A stretch of 64,000 bases of DNA from Cinnamomum chago (GCA_038049695.1 CP142458.1:65071501-65135500); one strand, 5' to 3'. Positions 35,612 to 48,751 are shown, numbered from the stretch's first letter. Notes: generated by a model not told the origin, from the sequence alone. Translations and numbers: made by a program.

Positions 35612-35720
35612 TTTTTATTTTTTATTTTTTTTGCTATCAAAGGTTGCCAATTTTTTGGACTGGATTAATCCCTTCCGGCCTAAAGAGAAGCCGGGTAAAC
35701 TCCTTTGTAGCCCCAGTATA
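35612..35720 (-). mobile_element. Truncated SINE copy
   Basis: Starts with a T-run and GCTATCAAAGGTTGCCAATT and continues CCCTTCCGGCCTAAAGAGAA, GCCGGGTAAAC, matching the first half of the SINE at 27867. The A/B-box half is missing. Confidence 0.55.
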
Positions 35721-36484
35721 GTAGTGCAGTTTCAAATCCACAATCACCTGGTGAAATGGCAAACCTATTTTTATTTGTGTGGGAAACTGATGAAGAACTG
35801 ATAGCAAATCAGATCACAAATACAAAAAGTAAAAATAAGGTGATGCACAGGGTAATGCACTGCCAAATCAACTTTATATGGCAGCTGTCCCAATGTGTTT
35901 TTTTTTCCCTTTCTCTCTCTAATGAAATCTTAAAAAAGTATAAAATTATTGGGATTTGAATATTTCATAGAAGCATGAAAGTTTTTCACAATTCTTTTAA
36001 TTAAGTTCTTCCATAGAATTTTTTTAATGACAAAAAAATATCCTTCCCTTAGTATTGGTCTTCTTCATTTTTTCTTTACCTTCTTTCCTCCCCAAAATCA
36101 ACCATTTTGATTTTGATGATCATAACCATTTAATAAAGATAGTTTTTCAATCACTCGAAATTCATATAAACCACTTTTTCTAGCCATCAGTGCATTAAGG
36201 TAGTTGGAGTGGGCCCCACTAGGTTATTTGGGTTGGACTAGATCATTTCTCTCAAATGATTTATTAAAGGGAGAATTCGAGAATTAATATAAGGGTATTT
36301 TTATTATTTCCCAGTGAGTACCTGATTGAAAGAAATATGAAAAGCTCTTATTATCTTTTAAAATATTTAAATTTCACGCACTTTTTTCGCAAATTGAGGA
36401 AAAGATTTTATTTTATACCTTTATGAAAATTTCCTTACTTTCCCACATTTGGTGGACTCATCAATGGCGTAGTTGATTGTAAGT

Positions 36485-36610
36485 GTTTTTTTCTTGGTAC
36501 CCTAGCCAATGGGGCTAAAACCCAAGAGAGAACCTACATATACATAGCCCACCTAATTGGAAAGGAGGCCTGCACAAGCAGGAAGAAAGCCCACATAAAT
36601 AGAAATTGAG
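36485..36610 (-). mobile_element. SINE-like fragment, family of the element at 43165
   Basis: A T-run followed by TTGGTACCCTAGCCAATGGG matches the start of the copy at 43165 (TTGGTACCCCAGCTATAGGG). The promoter half was not recognised. Confidence 0.4.
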
Positions 36611-37160
36611 CCCGCACAAGTGTGAAGAGGTGACGTACTTGAAGTTCAAACTTCAAAGAGTCAGGAAAGAACTGACGCTCCATACTACTCGGATAAGGAG
36701 CCGTCCGTTTTTAAGTGATTGCAAGTTAGCTCACGGTCGAATGATTAGAATTGGTTACAACAATCCATACAAGAAGTCATCCTATTTCATGGACTTCCAA
36801 ATTATTGATAGCTTTATGGTTGAAGCTTTTATGTGTGTAGTTGGATTGAGAGCAAGTTCACGTGGGTAGAATTGGCCCTTTTATCTTTTAATCAAAGTGA
36901 TAAATGATTTGAATTATTTTAAAAGTAAATCCATTAAAAAAAATGGAGTCAAATGAGTACAAGGTCGCTGATCTCCACCTTGTCCTGATGGTTTAAACCA
37001 TTGGTTTACAACATTAGGTCAAGGGTACCCAATCATTTACTAGAACTTGAAATGTTTTAAGGATTTTTTTTTCTTTTTTAACATAATGTGTTGACTTGTC
37101 CTGGCATTTAAAATGCCTTATCACTTTTATTTTACTATAATATATCAAATTGTAGCCAAG

Positions 37161-37575
37161 GACAATTGTATAGCGAAAATCCCATAAAACCTATGATGTA
37201 CGGATACGTCATGTATATTGTAAGGACACGCCATAGACACGACAGGGATATGGATTTTACACAAAGACAATTGTATAGCAAAAATCCCATAAAACCTATG
37301 ATGCACGGATACGTCATAGATATGGCAAGGACACGCCATAGACACGGTAGGAATATGGATTTTACACAAAAACAATTGTAAAATGAAAATCCCATAGAAT
37401 CTATGATGCACGGATACGTCATGGATATGGCAAGGACATGCCATAAATACGGTACAAATATAGATTTTACACAAGGATAATTGTACGACAAAAATCCCAT
37501 AAAATCTATGATAAAAGGATACGTTATAGATATGGCAAAGACGCGCCGTAGATACGGAGGGATATGGATTTATTT
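37161..37575. repeat. 105-bp minisatellite upstream of F-box gene 2, about 4 copies
   Basis: Units start at 37161, 37266, 37371 and 37476, exactly 105 bp apart. Each has ACAATTGTA, AAAATCCCATA, ATGATGCACGGATACGTCAT, and GGACACGCCATAGACACG. Because 105 is a multiple of three, the minus strand shows a repetitive 35-residue frame, which I read as a by-product. It lies about 200 bp before the leader exon of copy 2. I did not find it at copy 1. Confidence 0.85.
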
Positions 37576-37719
37576 ATAAAAAGTAAAGTATCAAATATGA
37601 TACTATATGATACGTTGTCTATTTTAAAGCATCCGTACATAATAGTATACAGTAGAAAATGGGTCCCGCATGTCTTGAAATTTATTAGCTTTGTCTTTAT
37701 GCAGGTGTGGGGCAACAAA

Positions 37720-37813
37720 TGCTTTGCCCCTTAACTCACAAGCTCTCTCTCTCCACTCCGAAGGGAAAGATCGAGGTGATTCTCTCTCCTCCTGCTTTCG
37801 ACTTCTCTTGCTT
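37720..37813 (+). other. 5' leader exon of F-box gene 2 (non-coding)
   Basis: The CT-rich leader ends CTCTTGCTT/GTAAGTCTCC at 37813, equivalent to 30672 in copy 1. The 5' end is not defined. Confidence 0.5.
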
Positions 37814-39111
37814 GTAAGTCTCCCTCTCTCACTCTTTCTCTTTCCCGAAATCTAAATCTGTGGAAAGGAAGCCCTGACGCCATGAACCCAAAGCTCAAAT
37901 CATACCATACCCGGATCTTAATTCCTAATTCCTAAACTGTAAGCCCGAATTTCCAATCCCCCAATCCTCATTCTGTAAACCCAATCCGGGATCTCAGTTA
38001 ACTATTGAATGTTGATCTTTGAATGTAAATATGCTAGCCATTTTTCTGATGAATGTTGAATGTGTTATGATGAAATGAAAATGCATGTGAGACCCTTATC
38101 TGCTGGTTGAAAAGGATGGTTCTGAATCATGAATATGTAAAGGATTTTCAATAAACCATGGCTCTGAATAATGAATGTTCAGAGCCATGGTTTCAATGAG
38201 GCTATAGTTGCTGATTTCTTCTTTCTGAATCATGGTCAGTTTGTCCAGAAACCATATGGCTTCACTTGATGGTTTTTCACATAATTTTGGGATTCTCTTA
38301 TGGATTGAAATGCTAATGAGTATGATTGAATCACCCAAAACATTAATTCATTACAACCCATTCAATGGTTTTTTTTTTCAGTTAACTGTTTTCCCATTGA
38401 AGTGTTGCTGAATACATGTGCATTCCATTCAATCTATGCATAATGAAATAATATGAAGATGCAATCTCACACTCAACCTTGTTTATACACAACCCTTTCA
38501 GGTGTGCATATGCTCATCTAAGCAATTTGCACACACAGCATTACAGGGTCCACCTGGGGCCATGTCAATTAATGGGGAAGTGGGGATCAAAATTTGGTTG
38601 TGACCCACCTGTGTGTGTGAAATCTTATGCCCATATATGATCATCCTAATCCCTTCATCTCTGACCCTCAAGTGTAAAGCTTTTAAAATGCATCTTATTT
38701 TATTATTCAGAACAATGGTCAAATCCCATTCGGATCCATGTGAAAAAACATGTGGTTGATGACGTTTAGGTCGGGTGTTTACCATTCAAATTGATCATAG
38801 AACGTCTTTTCATGTGAGCCATTTGCATCTAAGCTATTTGATCTCTGTGTGTGTTAGGACATAACACTAAAGTAATTTTGTTCTTACAGACTTGATCCTT
38901 AAACCTCTCTAATAATGAGAGTCTTACCATTGCTTATATACTGGTTCCGTAACTTTAAATCATATTGTTAGAAACAACATCCATTGAATATGATTTTTGA
39001 AATTAACATCATTTATTTTATTTTATTTTATCTAAAGGGCCCAGTGGGTAAGCATAGACTAACTGCATGTCTATATTCAATCATTGGATGTTTTTACAGG
39101 TTCTTCCTCAA

Positions 39112-39184
39112 ATGAAAATATTTCATGATAAACCGAAGATATCGGCCCAGGTGAGATGATGGAATTACCATGATACCATTGAAA

Positions 39185-39218
<34 letters not shown>

Positions 39219-40984
39219 GAAATTGAGTATTTAGTTTTAATACAACTTTTTTCAGCAACATCTGGAGAATAACCCAAAGTTAGATTAGTCTTGTTGATTA
39301 TCAATTCTCTTCCTTTCATAGACTGAGTACTGAAAACATCATCCAATCACTTTGGAACATTATCCAAAAATTAGACAGGTTTTAGGTCATGTTTGGTAAT
39401 AGGTGATGAATCTACAGATTTGAGGATTCCTCATAGCCCTTGGAACATGGCTTTCCTCCATGAGGATTTGTATAGCCAAGTATTCCTTAGGTCATGTTTG
39501 ATAGCAGTTGAGGAACTCGCATATTGGAGGATTTCAGCTGAGGATTTCCACATCCTATGGGTCGGAATTGAAAATTCTCAAAAATAAGGATCCTATATGG
39601 GCCCAAATCTTCGGGGATTTACAATTGCCAAATATGAGTTTTCTACAACTTTGTGAAAAATGAGAATATTTTCCCCGAAGATTTGGTTGCCAAACATGGC
39701 CTTAACAGTTCTTCTTTTTATCTCCTCCTTTACATTTTTTTTTTCGAGATGTTTACTCTACAATGAGCATCAAGATAATCCTATTTGGTAGATTTGCTAA
39801 AGAATCTTTCGTTGTTGCCTACTTATCAGGATTCGAGTACCAAAAGAATAAAGCCAAGGGATGGATATCAAAGCATTGGCATACAACTCATCCCTCAAGA
39901 AATTATTATGGACATACTGTCTAGACTACCAATTTATTCTCTCTTCCAGTGCACTCTAGTTTCAAAGGCATGGCGAGATATCATAATTCATAACCCTATC
40001 TTCGCCACCATGCAACACAATCGAGCCTTGGAGAATCAGAATAGTATTCTTCTGATGGTCAGTCAACACAACTCACCAGAAGTAAATCTCTATTTGGTTG
40101 AAAGAGTAGAGGTGGGGCATCGCAAGTTAAGGGTGATGGATGCCAAGCTCACCAATCACACCCATTTCGATGGTTCTCTTCGCATTTTGGGATCATGCAA
40201 TGGTTTGTTATGTATCTCTTTCGGTGCGATGGACGGTCCATTGTATGTGTCCAATCCAATCACTGGTGAATGCAAGCAGCTTCCATCAAAAGAAAGCAAA
40301 TATATACATATATCAGGAATTGGATTTGACTCTGTAAGGAAGGAATATAAGGTGGTGAGACGGGTGAGCAAGTACGACTTGCCATATGTGGTAGATGATT
40401 GCTCATGGAAAGTTGAGATACACACTCTAGGGACAAATACTTGGAGAGAAATTGGGAATTTCCCATGGTGGGATGGGAAAGATTTGCTGTATAAATTCTC
40501 GGATGTATTGGTAAATGGTCGTCTTCATTGGTGTAGCTTCTTTCCAACGCCCGTGCGCATCACCTCTTTGGACATGAGTGATGAGCAGTTTGGGGTTGTG
40601 CCGACTCCTGAATTTACTTCTAGGTGTCATTTACATTTGATGACTTGGAAGGGATGTCTTACCATAGCCCAACGGTTACGGGGTGATCTTTCTATACATA
40701 TATGGGTGATGAAGGAATACAATGTGAGGGAGTCCTGGACTAAACAATTTAATGTGACAATGCCCACTTGGTTCTACGCTGGAATGAATTATTGGCCGTT
40801 TGATGATGAAAGTCTAATTGATGACATACAAGTTATTGACCATCCCCGTCTTAGAGCAGAATATTATAATAATAGTCCTCGTTGTTATTTGGGAGTCATG
40901 GCTCATGTGGGGAGCTTAGTTTCTCTCAAAAACTATCACGGGAAAGAAAAGGCTGGTTGGTTGAAGTTTCTCCCAAGAAAATGA
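39112..40984 (+). CDS. F-box protein with F-box-associated domain (copy 2)
   Basis: Paralogue of the gene at 31907, with the same F-box (LIPQEIIMDILSRLP... VSKAWRDII) and associated domain (CNGLLCIS, YVSNPITGECKQLP, GIGFDSVRKEYKVV, FSDVLVNGRLHW). Model: coding exon 39112-39150 (MKIFHDKPKISAQ), intron 39151-39829 (GTGAGA...TTATCAG), main exon 39830-40984, giving 397 aa. The longer open frame from 39785 starts inside the intron and should not be used. Both copies keep the frame throughout, so both probably encode protein. The substrate-binding half differs more than the F-box half, as usual in this fast-changing family. Confidence 0.85.
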
Positions 40985-42111
40985 TGATACAAAAAGATAC
41001 TATCAAGACAAAATGAGGTTATGGCTTTGTTTTAAAGTTTTTAAGATCTAGTAGTATTTGTGATTGATGCTTTTGTTGTTAAGATTTTAATTTCTTTATC
41101 AGGGTTGGAGTTTCTTTCTATATCCTCTATGGAGTTGTAGTTTCATTGCTAATTTATAGTTTTAGCATTATTGATTTCACTGTGTTAAAGTTTTTTTCTT
41201 TTTTCACATATATTATATGTTGTGTTCCAGCATGTGCTAATCTTATCATCCTGGAATTAAAAAAAAGGGCTGCTTTCTTGTTTAATCAAAATTTGATTCC
41301 TACCTTGCAGCGTGGGCCACCTCACCTAGATGGAATATTGTTTATGGAATTATGGCTGTTATGAAGTGTTTGTTGTTATTGAAATATTTGATTTTTTTTT
41401 ATTACACAGTAAGCTATAAGATGTTGTGATTTACTTGCTATAAACATTTACATGTTGCTTGGTGAAGGAAGTCGATTTTTGACGTGGGAGCCAGGAATTT
41501 CCCTTTAGGGGACGAAGATGCTATGTTCTCTTCTTAGGTTAAGGAAATTAACAGAAATCTCTTTTGGGACTTTCAAAATCCGTATTCAAGTGGGAAATCT
41601 CTTCTTAATCATGCACATGTTCTCTTCTTAATTATTGCATCAGCCTCAATTTCCACTTGATAAATTATCAATTATCCCATCATTAAATTGTGGGCCCCAC
41701 AAGTGCAAACTATTGAACTCAAAACAAAACAAACTGTACTGCCAAATAATATTGTGAATAGCACCGATTGAGGGAATTGCTGGTGCTTGATTTAGTGCAA
41801 ATGTGCAATTGTGTGCCTTTCTATTGTTAATTCTATTACTTCTCCAATGCGAGTGATGGTGGGAGACACCTTTAATGACTAAAGACTGGTGATTGCTAAA
41901 GACTGGCACAAAAAAACAAATATATCATTGAGGGAGAGAGATGCACAATGGAGATGATGATGAGAGGTAGATGCAAATGCCACCATATCTCTTCTTTATC
42001 AAGACTTTCAATGTATTTCTTAGCAACATATCAATTATAGTTTCTAAAAAATGGAGGCCTTACTTGACTTTTATTATTCTAGTAAAGTGCCAAATGGGCC
42101 CACAAAGAAAA
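40985..42111. other. 3' flank of F-box gene 2 and intergenic DNA
   Basis: No gene was recognised. AT-rich sequence with scattered T-runs. Confidence 0.35.
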
Positions 42112-42127
42112 CACACACACACACACT

Positions 42128-42225
<98 letters not shown>

Positions 42226-42242
42226 TATGATGATGATGATGA
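42112..42242. repeat. Compound microsatellite (AC)n(TA)n(AG)n(ATG)n
   Basis: (AC) about 42112-42126, (TA) about 42128-42146, an (AG) run of about 38 units (42147-42222), then (GAT)n to 42242. The SLSLSL and ERERER frames here only read through the (AG) run. Confidence 0.9.
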
Positions 42243-43160
42243 TGAGAGGTAGAAGCAAATGCCACCGTCTCTCTTTTTTCATCTTTTGCATTTTAGAAGA
42301 GAACTTGTGGTAAATATCAAGTCTTTCAATGTATTTCTTAGCAACTGCAAGAACGATCCTACATTGGATGGTCAAGTTTATTTGCATATTGCCAAATATT
42401 GCTCATTTCATGAAATCCAATAGAGATACGAACCTATCCAATTAGAAAAATAAATTTTGTGCAAAATCAATCAAGCATTCCCTTATAAGGTTTATTGTGT
42501 TGAATGGTGGAAGTACAATATTGGATTTAGAGATTTTTTAGTGGTGGATGCATGCCTAAAGAGTTGCAGGTTGGTGAGTTTAGCACTTAGAGTTGGGCTT
42601 TGTTGAGTACTTGAGTTGCAGGAAGATGAGGTGATTTTGACTTTAGGGAAATTAGTTGAGGAAGAAAGACGACATGAAAGGTTTGTTTGGTTGAGGACAT
42701 GAAGGGTCTGTTTGGTTTGCTTTGAAACAAAAGACAACATTACCATCACTCTTTATTATAATTGTCCTTTTTTTTTTTTTTTCTTTTTTTTTTACGAAGG
42801 ACAAGTTGAGGAGGGGCAAATGCCCATGAAAAACATGAAGGGCATGTTTTGTTGTGCACAGGTGTTTTATGTGAAATGAGGAAATTGCCACATCGGCAAA
42901 ATCTATGGGGGAATGAATTCCACGGAAAAGGTTTTTGTAGCCATCAAAAATCGTGTTGAAGAAATGGTGATTTTCATGTTTGGTATGGCTATGGATTCTT
43001 CACCTATGCCATCTAATTAACATAACCCCTTTATGTCAAGAAATGGGTCACGGGTTGCCTTCTGGCCTCTCAACCCCACTCCCTCTGCCATTGAATGTAA
43101 ATATGCACATGTCTGTTTGTTTACAAGGGTATGGATACAAGTTTGATTCGTTTTTTTTCC
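42243..43160. other. Intergenic DNA, no gene seen
   Basis: About 42290-42350 partly repeats 41970-42030 (TCTTTCAATGTATTTCTTAG), so the two blocks beside the microsatellite are a small local duplication. Nothing else is recognised. Confidence 0.35.
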
Positions 43161-43164
43161 ATTC

Positions 43165-43345
43165 ATGTTCTTTTTTGGTACCCCAGCTATAGGGGGCTGG
43201 GACCCCTGCACGTGAGAGGTCTCCCTCAGGCGAGGAAAGTAGATCTCAGGAGTGGTATTAAAGCCCTTTGGTGAGAGAAGATAGCATGCCCAAGGTTCGA
43301 ACCTTGAACAATTGGGTGAGGACTGTCACCACTTACCTGAGAAGT
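43165..43345 (-). mobile_element. tRNA-derived SINE
   Basis: On the minus strand there is a good pol III B box (GGTTCGAACCTTG, at about 43293). An A-box-like GGTAAGTGGTGAC lies about 40 bp before it, and the element ends TACCAAAAAAGAA (T-run on the plus strand). No clear target duplication. Confidence 0.6.
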
Positions 43346-44659
43346 ATGTGGCCGTTTTCATTTTTTCAATCATGTTAGAATTTTGTGAAGAAGTTGTCAT
43401 GATATGGCTTCCATCAATGCATTAGAATGGCAGGTGAGGCTCTGATAATGGTAATGTTCGCAATTGTAAATCAGAATTGGTCAGTTAAAACTCTCCAAAT
43501 TGCATGGTTCTTCTAACTCTGATAACAAGGTATTCCAGTTTATTCTGATATGGGAATCAATAAAGTTTAAACAGTTATTTAAAAAAAATAAAAGAAAAAG
43601 AAATCTTGAGAATGCAAAATTGGGAAAGACATGCTCAACTTGAAAGCACATCATATATACCCTACAACTAAGTCTCCAAGGGTTAGCCAACTGCTAATTA
43701 ATCTCTATTTGTAGAAACAAATAGAGATTTGTTTCTACAAATTTCGTGTGCGGACATGCACATGCTCATGCTTAGCATGGTTTATTGTGCTAGTTTGAAC
43801 TAATGGGATGACATGAATTCTCTATTTTCATAACAAGAGAAGCAAAATCATCTAAAGAGAGAATCTCTTGGAGCACACTGTTTTTTTCACCAGTGGTGGA
43901 TCAAAAAGGAACTAAGGACTGGTTTTTATTTTTATTTTTATTTATTCCTACTTAATGGAAAATGGGATTAAAGAAAAGAAAAATGTAAAAAAAAAGGGCT
44001 TGAAAGAAGAAAGCCCAAAGAGATTACAGGCTAAAACAAAACCTCAAGAGAAAGCAAATTACCAGAAGCCTCATGAAATGGTGTGTTTAAATTTTATTTT
44101 GAATAGTAAAATTATTATGCAACTTTCATTTTTCCATTTGAGCTACCTAGATATTTATCTCATGAATGATATTTTTTTTCCTTCTATTTTCTGCATTAGA
44201 ATTCCTCTATCCAAAGTTTTTTTTTAAAAATAAAATAATAGTGATTTGTTCAGTAGAATTCCTCTATCCAAATTTATTTTTCCTATACTGCTTTCTTTAT
44301 CTTATCTATTAATAGGTCATTCCAATCATCCTGCAAAATAAATGCCAAGTTATTATGCATGATTGATAAAGAAATACATACTGTCAAGACAGAGCTAAAC
44401 TATTGATAAAAAGATGTGATGATGTCTAGGTTAAAATAAGAAAGATAAAAAAGAAAAAAAAAATCAACTATTTACAATTAGATTACCTTGCTGGCACATT
44501 CTTCAAATCTTTGTTAATCTATTTATAAATTCTATAGTATCATTGTCTAGTAAGAAAAAAAAATGTTTCAAGTGTAGGGTGATCCATAACTCTTATAGTT
44601 GCAATGTAGGTAAAAAAAAAAAAAATGTTGTTAGTGCAGTGTGATCCATAACTCTTATA
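43346..44659. other. Intergenic DNA, no gene seen
   Basis: Very AT-rich. A short duplication, GTGTGATCCATAACTCTTATAG-type sequence, occurs near 44577 and 44639. Confidence 0.35.
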
Positions 44660-45900
44660 GTTGCAATGTACCTTTTTATTTTTACACTAAATGGTAATGT
44701 ATATTGAATGAAAGTATAGAATTAGAAAACTAAGTTCCAAAAAATACAATCATTTACAAAGCTATACAAGGCTCAAGCAAAGGAGAGAGTGGGAAGGAAA
44801 AAGAAACTGTGACAGGGAAATCCAACTAGCAAAATATGGAAAGCAAACAACCATAAGTAGCTGCAAACAAATTAGGGACTGCACCAGCCAAAAGGCAGGG
44901 GAGCTAGACTGGTGAAAGGAAGTAGCGAATTGCCTGTGTGCTTTGTAAAAAGAGGATGATATACGACCAAGGGGAGAGCTTCCATTCTCCATCTGTGTGT
45001 GCTGTTGTGGATACAAACTCAAGATTCAGGTCATGGAAGACTTGAAGATTCCTAGCTCTTCATAAAGCAAACAGGATGATGATGACAATGGCTCCTGTGT
45101 GGGGTCGATTTGTAATCACAGGTTTGTGTGGGGCGCCCCTCCATTTCGGATTACCCTTAATCTGGGTGCCGCCTGAGGTCGGCAGCAGCGCCATCTCGGA
45201 AAGATCATGGAACGCATCTCGGTAGCCACGTCATGAGTTCCTACCTCGGTCTCGGCCCCAAGCCTGATCTCGGCCTCCTGTCACTCAGCCATAAATGCAG
45301 TCATAAATGCGCCGCGGTGACGAGGACGGCGAATTGACAAACAGAGTGGGCACCGGACCTAGATAAGGAGTGCGCCTTATCTGAAGGTCATGTCCATAGG
45401 CATGGGGCGATGATCCGATGGGACATCCCCTTTTTACCTACCCCCACTCAGGAGAGAAGAGTACACACTGATGGGACTTCCGTCCCTCTCTGGGTCCATC
45501 CCAATGATGACACTCACGTCTATATATATTGCATGAAGGAGAACCACAGGGGTACGCACTCTATCTCCCTCCTACATTTCTCCTTCTCCACTTCTCTCAA
45601 TCCTCACACTGACTTGAGCATCGGAGTGCCTTCGGCTGCCTATAGCCAGGGGCTCTGACTTCTGTCTTCCTCTTTCAGGTCATCGGAGGCTCGACCCTTT
45701 CCCTCATATTCTCCAGATCATCAACGAAGAGCTTAATCATCTCCTAACCAAGTCCGTAATTTTTAGGCACTTACAGCTCCAATACCAATTATGTGCAAGC
45801 TAGATACTAGTGTTATGGGCCCATTGATAGGTCTCCAAGCATCTCTCCCATTCCACATATCATGAGCAGAACCCCCCACAAATGTCGATCTTCAAACTCA
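44660..45900 (-). mobile_element. LINE remnant interrupted by a solo LTR
   Basis: The plus strand starts CTTTTTATTTTTACACTAAA and TGGTAATGTATATTGAA, matching the reversed LINE 3' end seen at 16631 (poly-T, TTGGTAAATTTGTATTGAA). After the solo LTR the minus strand reads ATATGTGGAATGGGAGAGAT, a phrase that resembles the C-terminal zinc-ribbon region of plant LINE reverse transcriptases (WNGRDAW). No intact frame. The inner border is uncertain. Confidence 0.45.
45091..45780. mobile_element. Solo LTR, 680 bp, with 5-bp target duplication
   Basis: TGTGTGGGGTCG at 45096 and GGCACTTACA ending at 45775 are flanked by GCTCC at 45091-45095 and 45776-45780. The body is GC-richer than its surroundings (many CTCGG), has a TATA-like TATATATATTGC near 45521, and has a CT-rich leader after it. 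No internal retrotransposon region is present, so unequal recombination probably removed it. It lies inside the LINE remnant. Confidence 0.8.
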
Positions 45901-46384
45901 TCATTCTCTGTTACTAGTGTGTCTTCAACATTGACCATTCAATCAGTATTAAAGGGTTATTTGTAAAATTCCAAAGAGTAGAAGACTTTACGGATAAAAG
46001 AAGTCATTTTCTAACACAAATGATTGATTCGTGTATTGTTTAGAGCTTGAGTTGGTATGGAATATGTTATGGGTTCAAATCTCAACAAATGCATATTATT
46101 TTTTTTCCATCCAACTCACCTCTCCACAAATCCATGTGAAAAGATATGAGCCAATCAAAAGCTTCTACCAATCAAAGCTTGCCATGGCACAAATCCATGT
46201 GCCTCCAACATGAAGGACTATATAAAGCAAAAAGGCACATATGTTTTTGGAAGGAAAGTTTGTTGTAACGAATCAAATTGAAGCTATCCATGTGAAAGCA
46301 AATGAGCCAATCAAAAGTCTTCAAGTTGCAACCAATCAAATGGAAGCAATCCTTGTGAAATGAAATGAGCCAATCAAATGTCTT

Positions 46385-47827
46385 CAATGTTCTTATAAAT
46401 TGGAATGCATTTGCAGAGTAGAGGGAGGGAGATCTTTTGACAAGTTAGTCTTTTTGCAATTTTATTTTCACTTTTATATTGTAATTAGGAGCTTCTTTGT
46501 AACTAATCTACAAAGAGAGTGTAATTGAAGATCATTAATGAAGATTTGAAGCTTTTTCTTGATGTTTAGTGGCTAAGGCTCTTGGATTATGCTCTCCTTT
46601 TGAAGCTAAGTAATGTGATTAGTTCAATTACATGCATGTTTTAGTTCAAATTCCCTACTTTTGCCTTCATTGATTAATAGATATTCTTAGATCTAATTTT
46701 GTTAATATCTCTCATTTTTCATGCTCTATCTCTACATTTGATGCTTGGATAATCTCAATTGATGCTTTGTAGTTGGATTAAGTTATCTCACATAGCATGC
46801 TCTAGAGCGCTTATCTTTGATCTTTTGTAGCTTGATTTTGATGATTTATTGTTAGGGTGGCTAAATGATGATTTAGGATATTGGCTTTGTTATTTTCTTT
46901 ACTTTGATCTTCATTACTATATCATTCAATCTAATTATGCAAGAGATTGCTAATTGGATTGTAGATTTGGGAATTGAATTAGAACATGCATTGTTTGAAT
47001 TAATTACATACTTAGTGGATTTTGGATTGCCTAATCTCTTCTTTTATTATTGTTAATTTAAATCCTTATTTCATTTGTTATTTTTACTTTTAGATTTGTT
47101 AGATCTAGATTTCATATAACTTGTTTTAAAATCCACACATTTCACATCGCATCTTCACATTAAATCTTCCATTTCCACCACCACTCATCCACTAGTTTAG
47201 TGTAGTTCGTTAGATCTTATTAATTTCATATTTTAAATTGTTAGTTAGAGTAGTTTAGTTGCTATTTTAGTTTTGTTTCACATTTCAATTAGTTTAATTT
47301 CACACATAGTTTAGTAGTTTCAATTGTTTACATTAGCTATATCTTAGTTCAATTCTACTTTAATTGGATTCATTGCTTCTTCTATCCTCTCTCCATGGGA
47401 TCGATAATCCTGACTCTTTAGTCCTTCACTACTTGACGACACTGTTGCCTTGTGGTTAAGCATTACACATCTAAGTGTTGATCAATTTTTATCTTTTGCC
47501 CATTGTCTTACTCATTCTATACATCTTCTTTTAGCGGCTTAGGTTTTGGGACAACCACTTGTTCATAAACTTAATGTCTTTTATTTCAAAACTTAAAAAT
47601 ATGAATGAGAATGAAATACATACTTGCATTGATACTTGTATATGATCACTTATTTATGTAATATTATGCCAAGTCCCGCAGGTTATGGTTACAAATGAGG
47701 TTCAAATATTTAATCTTCACACCTAATTTACGATCCTTGGACATAAAGGGTAATTTTTTTTAATTAGCCCTAAACTTCACACCTTGGATCCGGTTCAAAC
47801 CATTAATCGGGTCTAGGGGCGTGACAG
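46385..47827. mobile_element. Probable LTR-retrotransposon remnant (LTR 3' end at 47827)
   Basis: The stretch has TATAAATTGG at 46394, a leader-like region and a T-rich body. It ends GGGGCGTGACA at 47827, close to the GGAGCGTGACA end of the LTR at 25671. I could not fix a TG start or a 5-bp duplication, so the left border is a guess. Upstream, 46120-46380 carries repeated AGCCAATCAAA motifs (at least four), like CCAAT-box clusters in LTR promoters. Confidence 0.35.
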
Positions 47828-48740
47828 GTTATGCTCAGGCCTGACATTTAAGTTCCATAGATTGATATTGCTTGAATATTATTGGGTCAAATTCTAAAAG
47901 AAAATCTTGGGCTTGGGTGTACTTTGGTGCATTTCACCACAAAATATGATCGACCACACGTTATTGAACATGTAATGGACGAATGACCATTCAAGATGGC
48001 AAAGTCAATTTGGATATTGGGTTAATGTTCTCCTTTCTTATGCGCTATATGAGAGATGCGCTATATGAGAGATACTTTGCATTTTGTAGGTTCCACTTGA
48101 TGTTACCACCAATCTAGAGTAACGAAGGGAGAAGGAATGTCTATGCATGGATAAGGAATCCACCAAAAATGAAAAAACAGTGTAGTGGATCTTGAGAAGC
48201 TATAGTTTTTAAGACCACAAAATCAATAGGGAGATTAAAGCTTAAGAAAGATTAATAGTTTAGACCAACCGTGAGCAATACAAAGATGTATGAATGACAA
48301 TTCTTGGAAGTATTAGAGTGTGACTCAGTTGGATTATTCGAATGGGTACTCATGGTTGGAAAGTGAAAAAGCAAACCCCCAAAAAATTCCCTGTACCTTT
48401 TTCCGTTGCCAAAAAGTTTTTAGTTCATAAAATATAAATAAATTGCTTACTTTATCCATTGGTTTGAAATTGTGGCCACAAGTGATCGATGTTGTTAGAG
48501 AGATTTTAGAAAAGATTAGGAATTCAATATGATTTGGATGAAACATGGCATGGGATGAGTTTTAAGAAGGTTTTGAAGATATAGAGATACTATGTTAATG
48601 AGATGGATTTTTAACGAGAGGTTGAAAGTTTATATGAGAGAGATTTTAGGAGAGAAAGATTGTGGTGCCACATGGCATCAATGAGAGCTCTCATGTGGCA
48701 TCATAAGGTTTGAACACGCTGCAGTGACACCTTTGAGAGC
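47828..48740. other. Intergenic DNA, no gene seen
   Basis: AT-rich with no recognised feature up to the microsatellite before the Mutator-like element. Confidence 0.35.
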
Positions 48741-48751
48741 ACACCTACGCA

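Larger units (their letters stand above)
28140..40984. repeat. Direct segmental duplication of about 7 kb carrying the two F-box genes
   Basis: Matching landmarks occur in the same order: AGCTCCAAAATACATG (about 28154 and 35503), GGCAATGCA/GGTAATGCA with CACTGCCAA (about 28430 and 35850), CAATCCATACAAGA (about 28554 and 36760), the 5' leader donor (30672 and 37813), the 39-nt coding exon (31907 and 39112), and the main exon (33017 and 39830). The offset falls from about 7.35 kb to 6.8 kb, mostly through intron indels. The copies have diverged clearly, so the duplication is not recent. Confidence 0.8.

Noticed and set aside
37135..37500. Repetitive 121-codon minus-strand protein with 35-residue units
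   Set aside because: The unit length is a multiple of three by chance; no start context, domain or conservation is visible.
42074..42387. Ser-Leu and Arg-Glu repeat proteins
   Set aside because: Direct reading of an (AG)n microsatellite.
46031..46107. Possible SINE with B-box-like GGTTCAAATCT and T-run
   Set aside because: No convincing A box, tail or duplication.
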